DNA of 60,000 bases from Polytrichum commune (lineage: Eukaryota; Streptophyta; Polytrichopsida; Polytrichales; Polytrichaceae), in the NCBI GenBank assembly GCA_950295325.1, contig OX485804.1:40178001-40238000 (forward strand), written 5' to 3'. The notes below the pieces were generated by a model that made no database searches, was not told where the DNA came from, and saw only the letters and a program-made list of their open reading frames with translations. The translations under genes were made by a program, and so were the position numbers. This document shows positions 59,841 through 60,000 of this stretch, one piece after another; positions within the stretch are counted from its first letter, which is position 1, and each line of letters starts with the position of its first letter.

Positions 59841-60000
59841 CATCCAACACATCAACATGATGTGTGTAAGGAAGGAAATTGGTGGTCACCAACCAAATGA
59901 ACTTGAACGGTTTAAATCCCATTTTTCTTGTTGCCAACCACCGTTACACCTTTTCATTTATTGTGGTAAATTCTCCTTCTTCCGGTCCAGGTGAAATGCT

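Noticed and set aside
1-60000. Intact LTR retrotransposon
   Set aside because: I looked for paired direct repeats with TG..CA ends, a tRNA-complementary primer site and gag-pol motifs and found no convincing set.
1-60000. Bacterial, phage or organellar origin
   Set aside because: There are no dense coding regions, Shine-Dalgarno-led operons, or chloroplast or mitochondrial genes, and the repeats are plant-nuclear in type.

Overview
The window looks like a gene-poor, repeat-filled stretch of a large eukaryotic nuclear genome. A plant or other streptophyte is most likely. The reasons are a Stowaway-type MITE with the typical plant terminus, an Emigrant-like pogo MITE, Mutator-like and Harbinger-like MITEs, and LINE and pogo proteins that resemble those of land plants. 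The lineage cannot be fixed from sequence alone. I found no intact host gene, no rRNA or functional tRNA gene, no CRISPR array and no bacterial-style operon. Long open frames are rare (the longest is about 200 codons), and the recognisable proteins are all transposon relics broken by stops and frameshifts.

Layout. 1-4 kb: several copies of a very abundant degenerate repeat (called the D repeat here), a 496-bp TIR element and a MITE with palindromic ends. 5-7 kb: a second palindromic-end MITE and a TA/CA microsatellite. 7.1-8.8 kb: the linker and reverse transcriptase of a LINE on the minus strand. 9.2-10.9 kb: a Mutator-like foldback element with a 9-bp target duplication, and a separate TIR element. 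12-14 kb: the first member of the GGGCCACTTC Harbinger-like family and a Stowaway MITE. 16.3-17.8 kb: a LINE endonuclease relic split by a 499-bp TIR insertion. 18-25 kb: long-armed repeats, an Emigrant-like pogo MITE, two GGGCCACTTC copies and a 280-bp Mutator-like MITE with clean ends. 28-31 kb: D repeats, broken GGGCCACTTC copies and a foldback element. 32.1-33.7 kb: the RNase H and C-terminal part of a LINE that seems to belong to the family seen at 7-8.8 kb and 16-18 kb. 35.5-36.3 kb: a GGGCCACTTC copy with an exact-length 230-bp internal duplication. 37-38.4 kb: a second, L1-like LINE relic. 39.9-40.8 kb: a pogo/Tigger-type transposase relic on the minus strand. 42-51 kb: more Harbinger-like and palindromic-end MITEs. 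54.1-54.5 kb: a tRNA-derived SINE on the minus strand. 55-60 kb: mostly D repeat and unassigned AT-rich sequence.

How the parts relate. The window is an archive of cut-and-paste and copy-and-paste transposition. Several non-autonomous families have complete ends and matching target duplications. The proteins that could have moved them are either dead here (pogo, LINE) or absent (Harbinger, Mutator, Stowaway transposases). The most promising undescribed material is the set of MITE families: the GGGCCACTTC group with its related terminal variants, the family whose termini are themselves palindromes, and the multi-armed Mutator-like element. Coordinates of degenerate repeats are approximate because they were judged by eye.
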